NCBI GenBank assembly: GCA_013397115.1 | Contig: VWZW01007725.1 | Span: forward strand, 1,116,245-1,180,244 | Direction: 5' to 3' | DNA length: 64,000 nucleotides | Source: Edolisoma coerulescens | Taxonomy: Eukaryota > Chordata > Aves > Passeriformes > Campephagidae | Shown: in pieces, positions 27,955-40,552 of the stretch | Position numbering within the stretch: position 1 is the first letter of the stretch | Layout: every line of letters starts with the position of its first letter | Translations under genes and position numbers: made by a program | Notes under the pieces: model-generated | Told to the model about the DNA's origin: nothing | Databases searched by the model: none | The model's input: the letters and a program-made list of their open reading frames with translations, nothing else

Positions 27955-28400
27955 TGCCAAATTAAGTAAATTTGTCAGAGAAGCAGTGAAAGCATCTGCA
28001 GGCTGCATCTCATGAATTTCATAAGGAAGAGAATTCCACCAAATTGGGGCCAGGCATATTCCAGATGGCACAGATGGTTTAGCAAGTGACAGATTGGAAA
28101 CAGAACCCAAATTATGAGCAAGTACATAAACAGAAATCAAAATTTCTCCAATAGGTAGGAGTCAAAGTCTGAAGGGTCTTCAGAGACAATAATAACATGT
28201 TAATTTTAAGCCTTAAGAAGTAGCCAAATTGAATGCCTGAGTAAGGATGGAAGATGACAAATTGTGAGAAGAGCGCGCAACTTTTCAATAGCTGCCAAGT
28301 TTGGAGTAGATTCTCAACAAAACAGAGAGGCAGAAAAAGGCCCCCCAAATGCAGCTATAGTCCAACCTGTAAACTGCAGAAAAACAAGTCAAGATTTCGT
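27955..28400 (-). mobile_element. Relic of an L2-like LINE reverse transcriptase, C-terminal part
   Basis: Reading the minus strand, four landmarks of the L2/CR1-like LINE ORF2 C-terminus occur in the right order and spacing. LTCFSAVYRLDYSCIWG (about 28392-28342) matches the family pattern xxAFVxSRLDYCNxLxxG. KINMLLLSLKTLQTLTPTYW (about 28200-28140, in a shifted frame) matches the KxLLLTYKALxGLAPxYL pattern. LGSVSNLSLAKPS matches the LRSSxxxLLxxP pattern. ICLAPIWWNSLPYEI (about 28056-28012) matches the FSxxAPxLWNSLPxxI pattern. The first and last landmarks are in one frame 330 nt apart, close to the usual spacing; the middle one needs frameshifts, and stops are present. This is a dead, old insertion, truncated upstream of these motifs as far as I can read. 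The exact family is uncertain. Confidence 0.72.
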
Positions 28401-28865
28401 TAACTGGCTCATTGCAAAACCAGTCTGAAAGCTGGATGGAAAAAATGACATTGTTGTCTTTTTTAATCAAAATCCAATTCAGACTGGCTTTTATGAGAGC
28501 CAATTTATAGATGGGTGAAAATGTGTAAATTATAAAAACAGTAAGTACTTGGGACCATGTGAAGAAAATGTGTGAAAACAATAGGAGCAGTGAAAGAAGA
28601 ATCGGAAGTAAGAATATTTCAATATCAATAAGGGAGGGAAGGAAATCACAGAAAAGCTAATCCTCAAAATGGCAGGTGGGGAAAAGTGAGAGGGATCTTA
28701 GCTCTGAGTTAAACAAAGGCTGATTATTTTATTCTCCAGTAATACAAGCCACCATATGTACTGTCTTAAAATTCAAGACAGCAAAACATTTTAATTAATT
28801 GAATAATAATTACATTGTAGGGGCAGTGTAAGAACTTCTGAGTGTGAAAATACCAATTACAGGTT

Positions 28866-28897
28866 TGTGCGTACGTGTATGTACGTATGTGCACACA
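28866..28897. repeat. Imperfect GT/GTAC simple repeat
   Basis: Alternating purine-pyrimidine patch (GTGCGTACGTGTATGTACG and on), a degenerate TG microsatellite. Confidence 0.7.
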
Positions 28898-29710
28898 GAT
28901 ATGTTTATACACATGGACATGTAAAATGCATGGATAAAATTTTACTGCGGCAAGTGTCTCCTACTCCCTTTAAGCCAATGGTAATAAGGCTTTCAAAAAG
29001 TCATCCCGTTTCTGGCAATGCTGTCCTTCATTGCTGAGGAATCCCTAGATGTGAAACATGGGCTATGGTCGTTATTCATGTGTGAGAGCTGGTTTTGTGG
29101 CCTAGGGAAGGACTTCTATAGAATCAGAGTGATGGGGAACATGCTGTGGAGCTGACATGTTCTCTCTTAATACCTTCTAGACTTCTCCTGGCATTATGGA
29201 CAACACGTATTTTCCTGGTAAAAAGTCAAAACAGTAAAAGCAATGGTGGTTTGCTGTTTCAGGCATGGTTAGCTCTTCCATGTGGTCCTTTTGCAGAGGG
29301 GCTGTGGACATTCTTTTCCTGCTCTTTTTTAAGGAGATTAATGGGTTCCTCCTCCACATGGAGAAGCCACATGAAGAAGGCTGGAAAGCCTCAGTAGCTC
29401 TGCTCTGTCCCACCATGTACATGTACATTCCCCTTCAGTTTTCAGGGTTGCAGAAGGCCATTTAATCTGATAGGTTGTGTTTATGCTTTTATCTGGCCAA
29501 GTGCACTAAATGTATATCCCCAGGACCCAGGTCAAGCTCTAGATTTATTCTAATGTGGATCCAAGGAACTGTCTTAAGCAGGGCTTGCTCCATAGTCCTT
29601 TGGTGTAAAACTGTATCACAGCTCTTCTGTCACCCACTGTCAGAAACCCTTTTCTTCAAAGAGAATATGTGTGGCCTATGAATAACCCATAAAACGTCTG
29701 AGAAAATTAA

Positions 29711-29726
29711 GGGGGGGGGGGGGGGG
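29711..29726. repeat. G homopolymer (16 G)
   Basis: Sixteen consecutive G after AATTAA. Long G runs are rare in vertebrate DNA compared with A/T runs. The tract can form a G-quadruplex in principle, and its true length may be misread by sequencing. Confidence 0.9.
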
Positions 29727-32169
29727 AGTGTATTTGTATTGAGCAGTTTTGCCTGCTGGCCAGGCTGGTCACCTCTTTTTTTCATGTTTTAATCTGGTCT
29801 GTCTGCAATATCATCTCTGTACCATCTCCCTGGTTTCTTTATTTTCCTTTCAGTCTCTGCCCTACTCCTTGCCCCACTGCCTTTCTGAATTTCTTTGATA
29901 TTCAGATTGACTCAAATACGCTTTCAGATCAAGCAGTGGAAAAAAAGCAGTAATTTAAGCCACATTATAAATCCCAGATAGGCACTAGAGGTTTCTCTCC
30001 ATATCTGCCTCCCTCCCCTCCAAACATCACTAGAATGTTTTCAGGGTCTGACACTGCCTGCCTCCTCTATCTTTCCTGAATAAGGGAGAAAAATCCCCTG
30101 CGGGTGGAGAACGCAGAGACCCTAAAGCCTCTTGTCTCCTCTGATGTGCAGCACGTGCGGATTGCGTGGGAGGGAGCATTGCCAGGGGGAAACGTGTGCT
30201 GTGTTCCTTGGGTAAAGGCAGCAAGCCTGTAGCTTAATGAATCAGCGGCTTTCCTCTGAAGAGGGGCTTGCACAACGTCGCTAATTGGATTTCTCTGAAG
30301 AACTGCAGGTCCTAGATCATCGCCTGGAAGAGGGAGGTGGTAACAAATGTGGATAATGTATGGTGTTGCTTAAAGGAAAGGGAGGGTACTGGGTTGGAGA
30401 CAGTGTCAGCACCAGCCTCGTGTGGCTGCTGTGATATGACGGGGCCCACATCAGTGATGGCATTTCAGGCACAGCAGGAGACCCTATTAAAAATAGGAGA
30501 AAACTGCCAGCCTTCCTACAACAACACAACCTCCTGTGTGACAATTTATCTGACCCCAAAGGATGCCAGCATCCCTGGGAGACATCTGCATTCCCACCTC
30601 GCTCCCCCGTCACTCACCCTCACTGAAGTGCCATCCATCTTTCGGCTCACCCCACTGACTCCATTGTCTCTACAGAGTGTGTGATGTGGATGTTCGGGGC
30701 ACTGCCGGGTGGTCTCTTGGGAGCACCTGGTCATGAGGTAGGAGCCTGCATTAGGGAGCAAACAACTGACATCTAATTAAACATGGCTTTAGGCTGTAGT
30801 CACTACACCTTTGAGAAGATGATTGAAGGAAAAACGCATTGACGTGTTCTCTGTTAGGAAAAAAGTGTTTAAAGTCTCCATGTCTGTCCCACCATATGTG
30901 GAGGTGGAGATGTTCTTTCAATAGAGGCTTGTGAAAATATGTGGTGGGCTCTCACTAAATGAGAAGAGGTAGATACCAAGAAATTTTCCTGATGACTGGG
31001 AATTCGCCTGCAATTCCTTGGATGACCATATTTTGCACCTCCTGGAGTTGCTGTTGACTTCAAAGAAAGCAAAGAGACAAACTGGGTTTCTGTGTGTATG
31101 AGAGAGTGTATTCACTGGTGACAGCTTTGTCAGAAACCAAAAGGAGTCTTTAAACTAGGAGTAGATTATCTGACCTGTCCTTTTTTTTTCCTTATTCCCT
31201 CTATTATGACTGTTAATTTTTCTAAGTAGTTTTGTTCTTTCCCTTTCACAATTCCACTTCAGATGCTTGATCCTGCCTAGTACTTTCTCTCTGACCTCAC
31301 AGTCTGTTGCCATGGAAATTCAGCTTGGTAACTTCAGTGATGGATTAGGCAGAAGACAAAAGATAGACTGGATAGGAAACTGTTACCAAAAATCCATAAA
31401 ATAGAACTCCTTAACACCAATGTGGCATTAAGAAGCAGGCATTCTTTATCTGGTGCCAGATGTGCAATGGGATATTTCCACCAAAATATCACCCATGCTG
31501 AGTACAGAAAAGGCTCGTGTTTATATACTATAGTTTACATACATATTCATTGATTTCCCAGAATGATAATCACTTCCTCTGAGCCATCAGCACATTTCCT
31601 CCCACATCAGCACGTGTGTTCTCTTGTCCCTGGGGTCTCTCTGGTGGGCTTTGGTGGTCACCAACCCTAAAGCTGTAGTTCACTGCCTGATGAAGTCGAC
31701 ATTACTTCCCAAATATGGAGCTGAGGTGGCACAGCTAGTCTAGTTCATTACTTTGGAGACCCTTGATCAACAAAGTGTATTTTCCTGTCCCTCTCCTTGG
31801 TTAATGTTTAACATGATCCTCCTCACTGTGCGGTTTCCCAGGCTGATGGTTTTGCAAAATAATCATTGTCTTTTCCCTAGCAGCTGAGCAAACAGTTCTT
31901 CATCTGGCAACAAAATGAATCTTCATTTGCTAAAAGAGCAAGACTGGTTGTGGCTGTGCTGCTACCAAGTCTGAGGAAGCCACTGAAAGCAAAGTCCTGA
32001 CTCTGGGTTTGCCACACAATGCCTGGGATCGGGCTCTGGACCAGCTCATGTGTGACTGCACCAGGAATGTGGTATACCTGGGAGCGCAGTGCTGGAGGAG
32101 GGGGTTCAGTCTGTGCCTTTACCCACCACAGGTGGGTCACATCTCAGTAGCTTGCAGACAGGTGCCAGA

Positions 32170-32191
32170 ATTTCATCAGCATTTCATCAGC
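32170..32191. repeat. 11-bp perfect tandem duplication
   Basis: ATTTCATCAGC occurs twice with no gap (32170-32180 and 32181-32191). Confidence 0.9.
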
Positions 32192-33651
32192 CCCTGCTGG
32201 GAACCAGGGCTACTAGGGCTCCGGTGGCCTATATGGCTGCAAATCCTCGGTTTACCGAGCAAAAGCACACAAGGCTGCCTGAAATACTTGAATTTCTGTG
32301 GAAGATCTTAGAAATCCCCAAGAAGAAGCTCTCTATTAGCAAGGCAAGGCCACATGTCCATTTAATGTTTGGTCTTATTGCACCTAATCTTTGCTGTAGA
32401 AAATTGTGAAGGGTATGCCTTGGTCTGCTTGCCCCAATGTGTTTGTGTGATGGTTTCGATGTGTTTCCAAGAGGGTGGGTGAGCAGTGCTGCTGCTCCCA
32501 CACAGTGCTGCTGAGGGTGCGTGGATAGAGCCAGATGTGCAGCACTTTGCTGATCAGCTCCTGAGAACCCTGCAGCCTCCAGGACGCTGCTTGGCATTTT
32601 GGTACAATCTGGTGACTTGCAGCGTGTGCCCAGAGCACTGTATTGATGTCACTGTGCTGGATGTGGGCCAAGTATCCAAAGGGCAGTGAGTTGGTTAATA
32701 TGGTAATCACGTTGCATCCTAGTCTCTCCAGATGACAGAGCTTTCCATTCCTGTTCATGACTCTGCCACATTTTTCTCTAAGGGCAAATGTGACTTAAGC
32801 AAAGTGGCAGAAGGGAAAGAGACTAGTCAGCATTCATCAGGGAAAAGAGAGATCTGGGGTGTAAAACAGTAATATTTGGGATTATAAACATCAGGAGCAA
32901 TTCCCACCACTGCTGGATACAGTCTGTTTGGTCTTTGAGGACTGGGAGCCCCGACAAGCAACAAGAGTGCTGAGGGTCGAGAAGCCTTGGGGTGGCAGAG
33001 ACTGCCATGTCCAATCCAGCAAAAAGAAGGGGGAGCTGCCATATCTCAGAAGAGGTGGTGCCTCTTCTCTGAGGGATGAGATACGCAGCAGATGGACGTT
33101 GTGCAGCTGGCTGCAGGCAGTGTTTAACAGCTGGCTTAGCATCCAGCCCTACTGAAGGGCAGAGCTGTCCTCACACCGCGGGAGTTATTTGAGTTCCCAG
33201 CATGATCTTATCCTCCTGCCAAGGATTAGAGCAGTGCAGGGCCTCTGCCATTCTGTGGGGACTGAGTAGGGCACAGGAGCTTGTACAAAATGAGAGCCAA
33301 GCTAAAGGTGTTATCTAAAGCCACTTTAGATTGGTGGAAATCCTTCCACTGATGGCAGTGGCCTCAGGATCAGACCTTGAATCTTCGCATCTTGCCTTGA
33401 ACAAACACAAATCTTTTTTAATGTGAGTTTATGTCATTCTAAGAATTTGCATTTCCAGCCCTGAACTGAACTCTGGAGTCTCCAGCTGCACCTGCTTCTC
33501 CTGGGTTTGTGCAGGCTGAATTTGGTGGTATTGCTCTGAGCTCCTTGGGACAAGGGCTCTCAGTTGCTACGTGCTGGTAGTGGGCTTAGGCTGATGAAAA
33601 CTTGCTTCTGGCTCCTTTTTCCAGTTTATTTGGCACAGCTTGGCCTCATGA

Positions 33652-33681
33652 ACAAGCAGAGCATGGACAAGCAGAGCATAG
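33652..33681. repeat. 15-bp tandem duplication, one mismatch
   Basis: ACAAGCAGAGCATGG (33652-33666) is followed by ACAAGCAGAGCATAG (33667-33681). Confidence 0.9.
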
Positions 33682-35220
33682 GGAAGGAAGAGGCATGTGA
33701 TGCACCCATCCAGTTTCTTCTTTATCGCAATCTGTGGATGCTGAAAGCTTGGTCACAGGGAGATTTTCCAGCTTTCTGCCACTGTCTGTGCAAAAGTCCT
33801 TGCTTTCGTGCAGGCACTGGCCGAGGGCAGTTGGAGGTTTGTGTGGACCAATCCCTTTGTCTTGCAGATGCAGGATTGTTATGCAGTATTGTTGTGATGT
33901 TGACTGGGGAGGTGTTTTGAAATGGGTGTTGTGAAATTTGGCCAATCGTTCTTGGAGGTAGATGGTCGGAGACCAATGGCCTTGTGCCATTCAGGCAAAC
34001 TAAGATGTATAAATGAGTCTGTAAATAATAAATAATTCCTTTTCTTCCTAGATCAGACTCATGTCATTTCTTGCCGTCCCCAGTACAACAGCGACAGCAA
34101 TCCTTTGCTATTGAATGGGGTACTGTATTTTAATGGAGAATATAGAAACCTTGTTCATGCAATGCACTGCTCATGCCATACATTTCCCACCATCAATCTG
34201 AAATAGGATACTGACTGATATGATCAGTATTTGACCAGCAAAACTGTAATATCACCAGATGAACCAGAACAACTTTCAGCTCAGTGACAGAATCCTTTCT
34301 TAATGTATCTATACAATACTTCAAAAATATTTGCAATGGATTTATTTCCAGTTGGGTCTAAATCCTCCAGCAAACTCTAGATTTATTGCCTCTGTCTTGT
34401 GCAAAATACCTTCTTTATACCTCATATCAGCTTCCTTTCAAACCAGATGGTACTTAGTTTATGGCATACTACATTTTAGTCACTTACCATCATGCATATT
34501 GTGTTCTTCCATGGCTCTAAATGTTAAAGGACACCTTTTTGCCCTATTTGAAAGGAGGGGGAGAGCAGAAAACACATGTATTAGCAAAATTGCTGTCATT
34601 TATTTAATCACATCAAGGTTGAAATAACCAATCCATTATAAGAGAGATGATACATCATTCATTATTTGCTGTTTGCTGTGGCAAGCCCCTGGCTCAGCAC
34701 ATACAGACTTATGGATTTGGTATGTGGAAAACCGTAATGAATGTGCAGTTGAGATGAGCAAAATTGATGCTAATATTTACTGCTTTACACAACTGCTGTA
34801 TATCAACTGCTTCCCCCTCCCTATCTGCCCCTCTCTGTACATGCAGGCAAATATTCCAGCTATTTAATTTCCATCCCAGCTATCACTCAGTAGCAAGCTC
34901 GTCAGCAGGGGCTCCGACCTTTTAGAAGACAGAAATGGAACAGAAACCTGGGGGAGGTTGGTTTGCCATGCCACTGTGCCCTCCTCTTTGGCTGCTGTTG
35001 TTCCTGTGTGTGAGGGCAGCTCCAGAAAGATGCTGCCTGTGAACCTCTCTCTCCACAAAATACTTAAATCAAAGTATTTTGGATCAACTGGAGGATGTCT
35101 GGCTATGCAATGCAACAGTGAAATTTGGCATCAAATGCTTTGAACTACTGTAACAACATAGTGGTGTATATATAATATACTTCTTATTTTTATGTCTAGA
35201 AAGACATTAAAAAGTATATG

Positions 35221-35228
35221 AGATAGAT

Positions 35229-35266
<38 letters not shown>

Positions 35267-35278
35267 CAGACAAATAGA
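35221..35278. repeat. GATA tetranucleotide microsatellite
   Basis: About ten near-perfect GATA/TAGA units, with a degenerate start (GATGATAGA) and GACAGACA at the end. Likely polymorphic in length. Confidence 0.95.
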
Positions 35279-36872
35279 TCTGTTATTACATTCTTACAAA
35301 GCCACCTGCTTGCAGCACCCCAAAATAAGACCCTTTATTTATCCCCTGCTCTGTTCATGGCAGGGTCAGAGTGAGGCACAAGCAGGCTGGATCAGCTGTG
35401 TCCTGCCCCACTGTGAGTGGGAAGAGGACAGGACACCATGGGGACACAACAGGCTCTGTCCTTGCGCTCCCAGGAGCTGCAGACAGCCCTTCTGCAGCTT
35501 CGTAAGAGGGTTCCTTTGGCAGCTCCTGGAAAGGCAGGGATGGGCAGGGCAGCATGACTGATGTCAAGGCTTGGGTGACTTTCCATGTGTTCCCTGATGT
35601 TCTTTGCATGCAGCCTTTAGGTTCCTTTTGGAGGAAAGCAGAAACATTCACATGTCCAAGCCTGGCTGTTCTCAGTCACCTGTCTAGCGATGCAACAGGG
35701 CACGCTTGAGGCTTGGTGCTTATAGTTTCTGGGCTCATTAACTACATGTTCAGGAAGTGGATCCATAAAATTAATTAACCCTGAATGATGCATCAGTATG
35801 GTGCAGACATCAGCCCTGTACTCTCATTTTTGCAGTATGGACAGCAAGAGCATGCTCCAGGATTAGTTCTGGCCAGAACACATCTACTCTACATGCACGT
35901 CCCAGGCAGCTGAGCCTATGCTAAGTCACCTGCCCTTTGGAAAGGCAGGGAGAAACACAGGGTCACCTGATCACCAGTGTAACTTGTTTCATATGCAGTA
36001 CAACAAAATCGTTGTTGCTGTTGCCGTGTATCATTATTTGCAGGGTCTGAAATGTTTTTCTAATCAAATTTTCCTGTTTTCCTGAATGCTGAGTTGCAGA
36101 TGGTTTATAACTACCACTATCCTATTATTTTTAAATAAGAATGCTGTATGCTCACTGAAAGTCTGAGTGGCAAATCTATAATTTGTCTCTCCACCTTTCA
36201 GCATTCCCATGTCACCCACTTTAGCTAAATGGGAGTTGTGTGATGCACCTTAGGGAGCAAATCCCCATAAATATGCAAACACTGAAACCTATTTCTAAAG
36301 AGGAACAGCTTCACTATTATTACACTTGGTTTCTCAAAACAGCCAGAAGATAATGGGTCCAAATTTGCCCTCAGCTCTGTTTCTGTAACCCCTGTGATTT
36401 TAGTGCATTGCAGGTGCCTCATGGACAGGCAGATCCTGCTTCCCCTGGTGTCTTGTTTTGCCCTGATCATCGTCAGAGCACCAGGGTGAGATTGAACCTG
36501 ACAAGGAAGCCTGGTGGCACAGGTGGACTATGCAGGCTTTTTGTCCTAGGAGCATGAGGCAAAAATGGCAGAGCAGGTACCTGGGTCCTTGAGAAACAGC
36601 TGTCTTCTGCCCACAGCACTTGCCCTTCATCACCATAAAAAATGTATTTCAGCATCTCAGTTACCCTTCCTTCTGGTGATCAAGACATGGGCATTTGTGT
36701 CTCAGTATTTCTATATTTGCCAGGAGAGCTTGAACAGGAGCAAAACAAGTCATTCATGGCTCACTAGAGCAGTGAGTAGTTGCAGCTTTTGACAGCGTGA
36801 CAACTGAGTAATAACATGTTTTCACATGCTGGCCCCGCGTGATGTCCTCAGTGTCTTCATGCTGTACTAGAG

Positions 36873-36891
36873 ATTCCCTGTCCCAGGGAAT
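36873..36891. repeat. Perfect 8-bp inverted repeat, 3-base loop
   Basis: ATTCCCTG and CAGGGAAT flank TCC. Short perfect hairpin; possibly chance. Confidence 0.6.
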
Positions 36892-39800
36892 GACATGTGA
36901 GACGGGGTAGTTACATGGTGTTTCATAACCACTGCTTTCGGCTAAGGATGTGCATGCACTTAGGCTGGTCAGAAGGTTTTCAAGTGCAAATAATTTTTAG
37001 CTAAAAAGGGACTAGAAGTAATTCGGCTTTTTTATTTGTCTGTATCTTATATGAAACAAAAGAAGTTGGTTTTTAATCACCCAACTCAAATTCCTCCTTC
37101 TGATATGAGCATTTGGAGTTGGGGGTTTTACTTCCAGTGGCTTGGACTTTAAAAATCTCATTTGTTCTATCAAAGCTGCAGAAGACAAGCATGGGTACAA
37201 GTATTCCTCGGAGAATAACCGGATGGCTACAGTGTCCCTGCAATGCCTAACATGGAGAAGGCTCCTCATCCGACCAACGTGTGTCAATGTGAAAGCAATA
37301 AATATATCAGATGATGATAAAACCCCTGGGCAGGCTTTGTGAGCGTGGTTCTGGCCATGGTCTGGGGTGCAAGGTTCAGCTTGAAAGATGGGGCTGCCAA
37401 AGCAGGCGGTGAGCAAGGATCTGGGGGAAGTCCTACACACGTTCCCAATAGTCATCGTGGCAGGGTTCCTGTCTGCGAGATATAAGGAACAGATTAAAAT
37501 TTCCCTAAACAGCCTATGATTATCTGATGCTAAGAGCAAAAATGTCTCTTCCAGGAAAGAAGAAAGCCACAGTCCCACTCAGGAGCATGTAGGTTCTTCC
37601 AAAGCTAATTTATGATGGAGGTGTGGGAATTAATTACTTCTGTGGAAACAAAACCACTGTTACTGCTTCAGATCAGTTTCTTTTTCCAGGCTCTTCCCCA
37701 GTTTTCACTTGTTCCTAATTTTCTCAAGAAAGTTCCTTGAGGGGTAGCAGTGTACCTTTCAGGCTTGGCTCAGTCTAAAGGTGAATATTTTGAGAACTCT
37801 CAGCAAAAGCAGCCTGGCTGTTTTTATGATATGTGGGCGTGAAGAGAAACCAGCTATTCCTATTTGTTCCGGTTGCAGCTTCTCTGACCTCATAACTCAA
37901 GAAGAGCTGACGCTAGGAAATTTGAACCCAGCTTGTTTTATAGACCTCGGTGATGAAGGAGAAAACAGTTCATGTCTGAAGAAAATCAATTCAATATTTC
38001 TAGAGTTGGGAGCAATTAGAATCGAAGGCCAAATTTTGCTTTGAAATACTGCAGCACAGCCCTACTGAAATGCCAGTCCGAGGCCAGAGCTCATCCTGGC
38101 ACAGTTTGTACATATTGATGAAGAATTTCATTTTTCCTAGAATGTTAAACGGCGGTTGAAGGGAGGAATGTCAGATTTATTCTGCATGAAAGGTCCAGTT
38201 CCAGCTCTGATGCCAAACTATGGGCCAAAGTATAAATAATGTTCATTCAGCAAGGAGTAAATATCTCAGCCATGTCAGTGGGAGGTTTGTGCAATGATCA
38301 GAAAGAGGATTTTGCCATATATAGCAATTAACTTTTTCAGATAACATTATTTATTCTGAATATATTTCTTATATCCAGTATTGCTTGGTAAGAAAATAGG
38401 CCATCTTCCATTCTTACTTTATTCTGTTCCCCTTTTTGCTTCCTCTGTCTTTCTCCCTACTCCCTGTCTTGAGGTGTCTCCTTTGTTCTTCCTTCTTCCT
38501 TTTTTTCTTCAGAGCAATTCTCTAAGGCTGCTATCTGCAGAGGTCTCCCTAGTATCTTAACCCATTCCAGGGAGTAGTGAAGAGTTAGTGCTGGAATTCA
38601 AGTGTTGTTTTGGGGCTTTGACTCAACATGTTGGTGGCAGTAGAGAGAGATAAACTTTCAATTTTTAGAAACCCAGAACACAGGTATGGATTACACCTCA
38701 TCAAAGTATTGAGGGATCAGTCACATAAATCCATTGAGTAAGTTTGAATCAGCCTTTGACTTGGGTTTTTCATTGGGTGAATTTTGTTGTTTCTGTCAAG
38801 CTGAGCACTTGCGTGAAATTCCACATAAAATTCCACCAAATCTGCCCCTTCATCTTCAAATAAGCTTCTTGACCTAAGAAAAACCACTGTAGACTGCAAA
38901 TCATTAAAGGGAACAGACATATTAAAACCCCTTAAACCCATAACATATTTACAGAAAGTGGATTTTTTCAGCTCCTGCCTTTATTGGATTGTCACGTGCT
39001 GTATCAGGGAAACTGCAAATGAACAGCAGTTACGAAATCCAGTCTTCCTACTCCTAAACCATCAAAAGACACCTCCACAAATGACCCAGCCATCCCCTGA
39101 CATCTCTTGACAGAATTCTCTGATTAGTCCGACAGAGGTGTCCCTCAGCAAAGCCCTCCAGGTGTAGCTGAGGTCAATTTGTCAGCTAGGGCTCTGTTCC
39201 ACCCAGTTGAAAAGGATTCTACTTCTTGTGGTTTGGAGTCAGAGCACTCCATTCTTATGCCTCAGCTGAGTGTCAGTTGTCATGACATATATTTGGGGTT
39301 AAGCAAATATTATTGTGTCTTCACTTTGCATTAGGAGGGATCCTTTTAAATGGATTTTATATTCATAAGCTGCATGCCATGTGTACATGGTAGAAGATTT
39401 TGCCATATGTAGAGATAATGCCTCCAAATTAGTAATTTTGCTCAGGGTCTGTAATAGAGACTGACAAGGACACTCAAATGTATGGCTTTTTATCTTTTCT
39501 CCCAATGGAGATGATGCCATGTGGACACTTCAGACCCACCTCAGAATGCACCATCTAATTCATGGTACTGCCTTCCTTGGGCAGCTTGTGTCAGTAGCTT
39601 TTTCTAACTTCCAACAAATGAAAGACCTTGATTTGTTTACTGGAAAAGGAGGTAAGACCTAAAATACAATAGATTGCTTCTCCGATTTGTTTATTGATAA
39701 AAACATGAACAAAATATAAACATGAAATATATGTGCGTGTTAATTCTAACTAACAGTGGTATGCCCAGACCTGTTCCCCCACAACTGCTGCTGTGACATA

Positions 39801-39974
39801 CCTGTGCCTGTGGGTGCACAGGAGGGGCAGAGAAAACTCTTCAGCATAGTCATACACACATCATGGAAAGACATGTAAATGCATCCCACAAGGTGCCTGC
39901 TAGGAATGGATTTGCATAGCTGCCACCAGCAACTCTTAGTCTGTGCATGGTGAGTTGATCATATTCATGCCTCT

Positions 39975-39999
39975 GAATGAATGAATGAATGAATGAATG
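39975..39999. repeat. GAAT tetranucleotide microsatellite
   Basis: Six perfect GAAT units followed by GG. A shorter relative occurs at 14532-14547. Confidence 0.95.
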
Positions 40000-40526
40000 G
40001 GTGATTAAATTTTTTTTAAACAGAGATTACATTTGGTTATTTTGTCCTACCATATTAAAATATTATTCCCTTTCTCCATTCCGCTTGTGTCCTCCCTTTC
40101 CTTTCCTCCCCCTTGCAGTCAGCTTATTTGTTTGAGGCCAGTGGCAGCACTGTCTCGGGAGGGAGGTGTAGAGAGAAGCATGCACTAACATGATCCTGGT
40201 AATGGACTGTGCCGCCAAGATGAGACTGGAGCTCTGGGGGGGGCAGTCTGCACTGCTGGCTCTGAGGGTGTGGTAATAATGGAGTGCTCTTGGCCTTGCA
40301 GCTGTCCAGCTACAGAGCCAGCCCCTGGATGGCTCCAGCTTGGCAGTGCTCTTTGGGTTTCGGTAGGGCCAGATGACTCACACGAGCTCAGGGTCAGGTC
40401 TGTTGCTCTTCAGAGCCTGCCAGACAGTTGATACGTGTGTTGCCTGGGCCAGGAACTGAAAATGAAGGGTTAGGTGGGACCTGCTCACCCCACAGGTCCT
40501 GCTGCTGGGAAAGCCAAATGAACCTC

Positions 40527-40552
40527 TTCCATCCATCCATTCATCTATCCAT
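40527..40552. repeat. Degenerate CCAT repeat
   Basis: Short run of CCAT/TCAT/CTAT units in an otherwise unique stretch. Confidence 0.7.

Larger units (their letters stand above)
28401..35220 (+). other. Intron block: no gene seen
   Basis: AT-rich intronic DNA without supported exons. It contains a GTAC/GT-rich patch at 28866-28897, the G16 tract at 29711-29726, and two short tandem duplications (32170-32191 and 33652-33681). Frames of 115-124 codons at 30337-30684 (+), 32384-32758 (-), 32229-32597 (-) and 33564-33920 (+) resemble nothing I know and overlap one another on both strands, which is the pattern of chance openness in GC-richer patches. Confidence 0.5.

Noticed and set aside
37012..37578. 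188-codon open frame on the minus strand
   Set aside because: Longest frame outside TMEM108, but about one of this length is expected by chance in 64 kb read in six frames. No family similarity, domain or splice context is visible.
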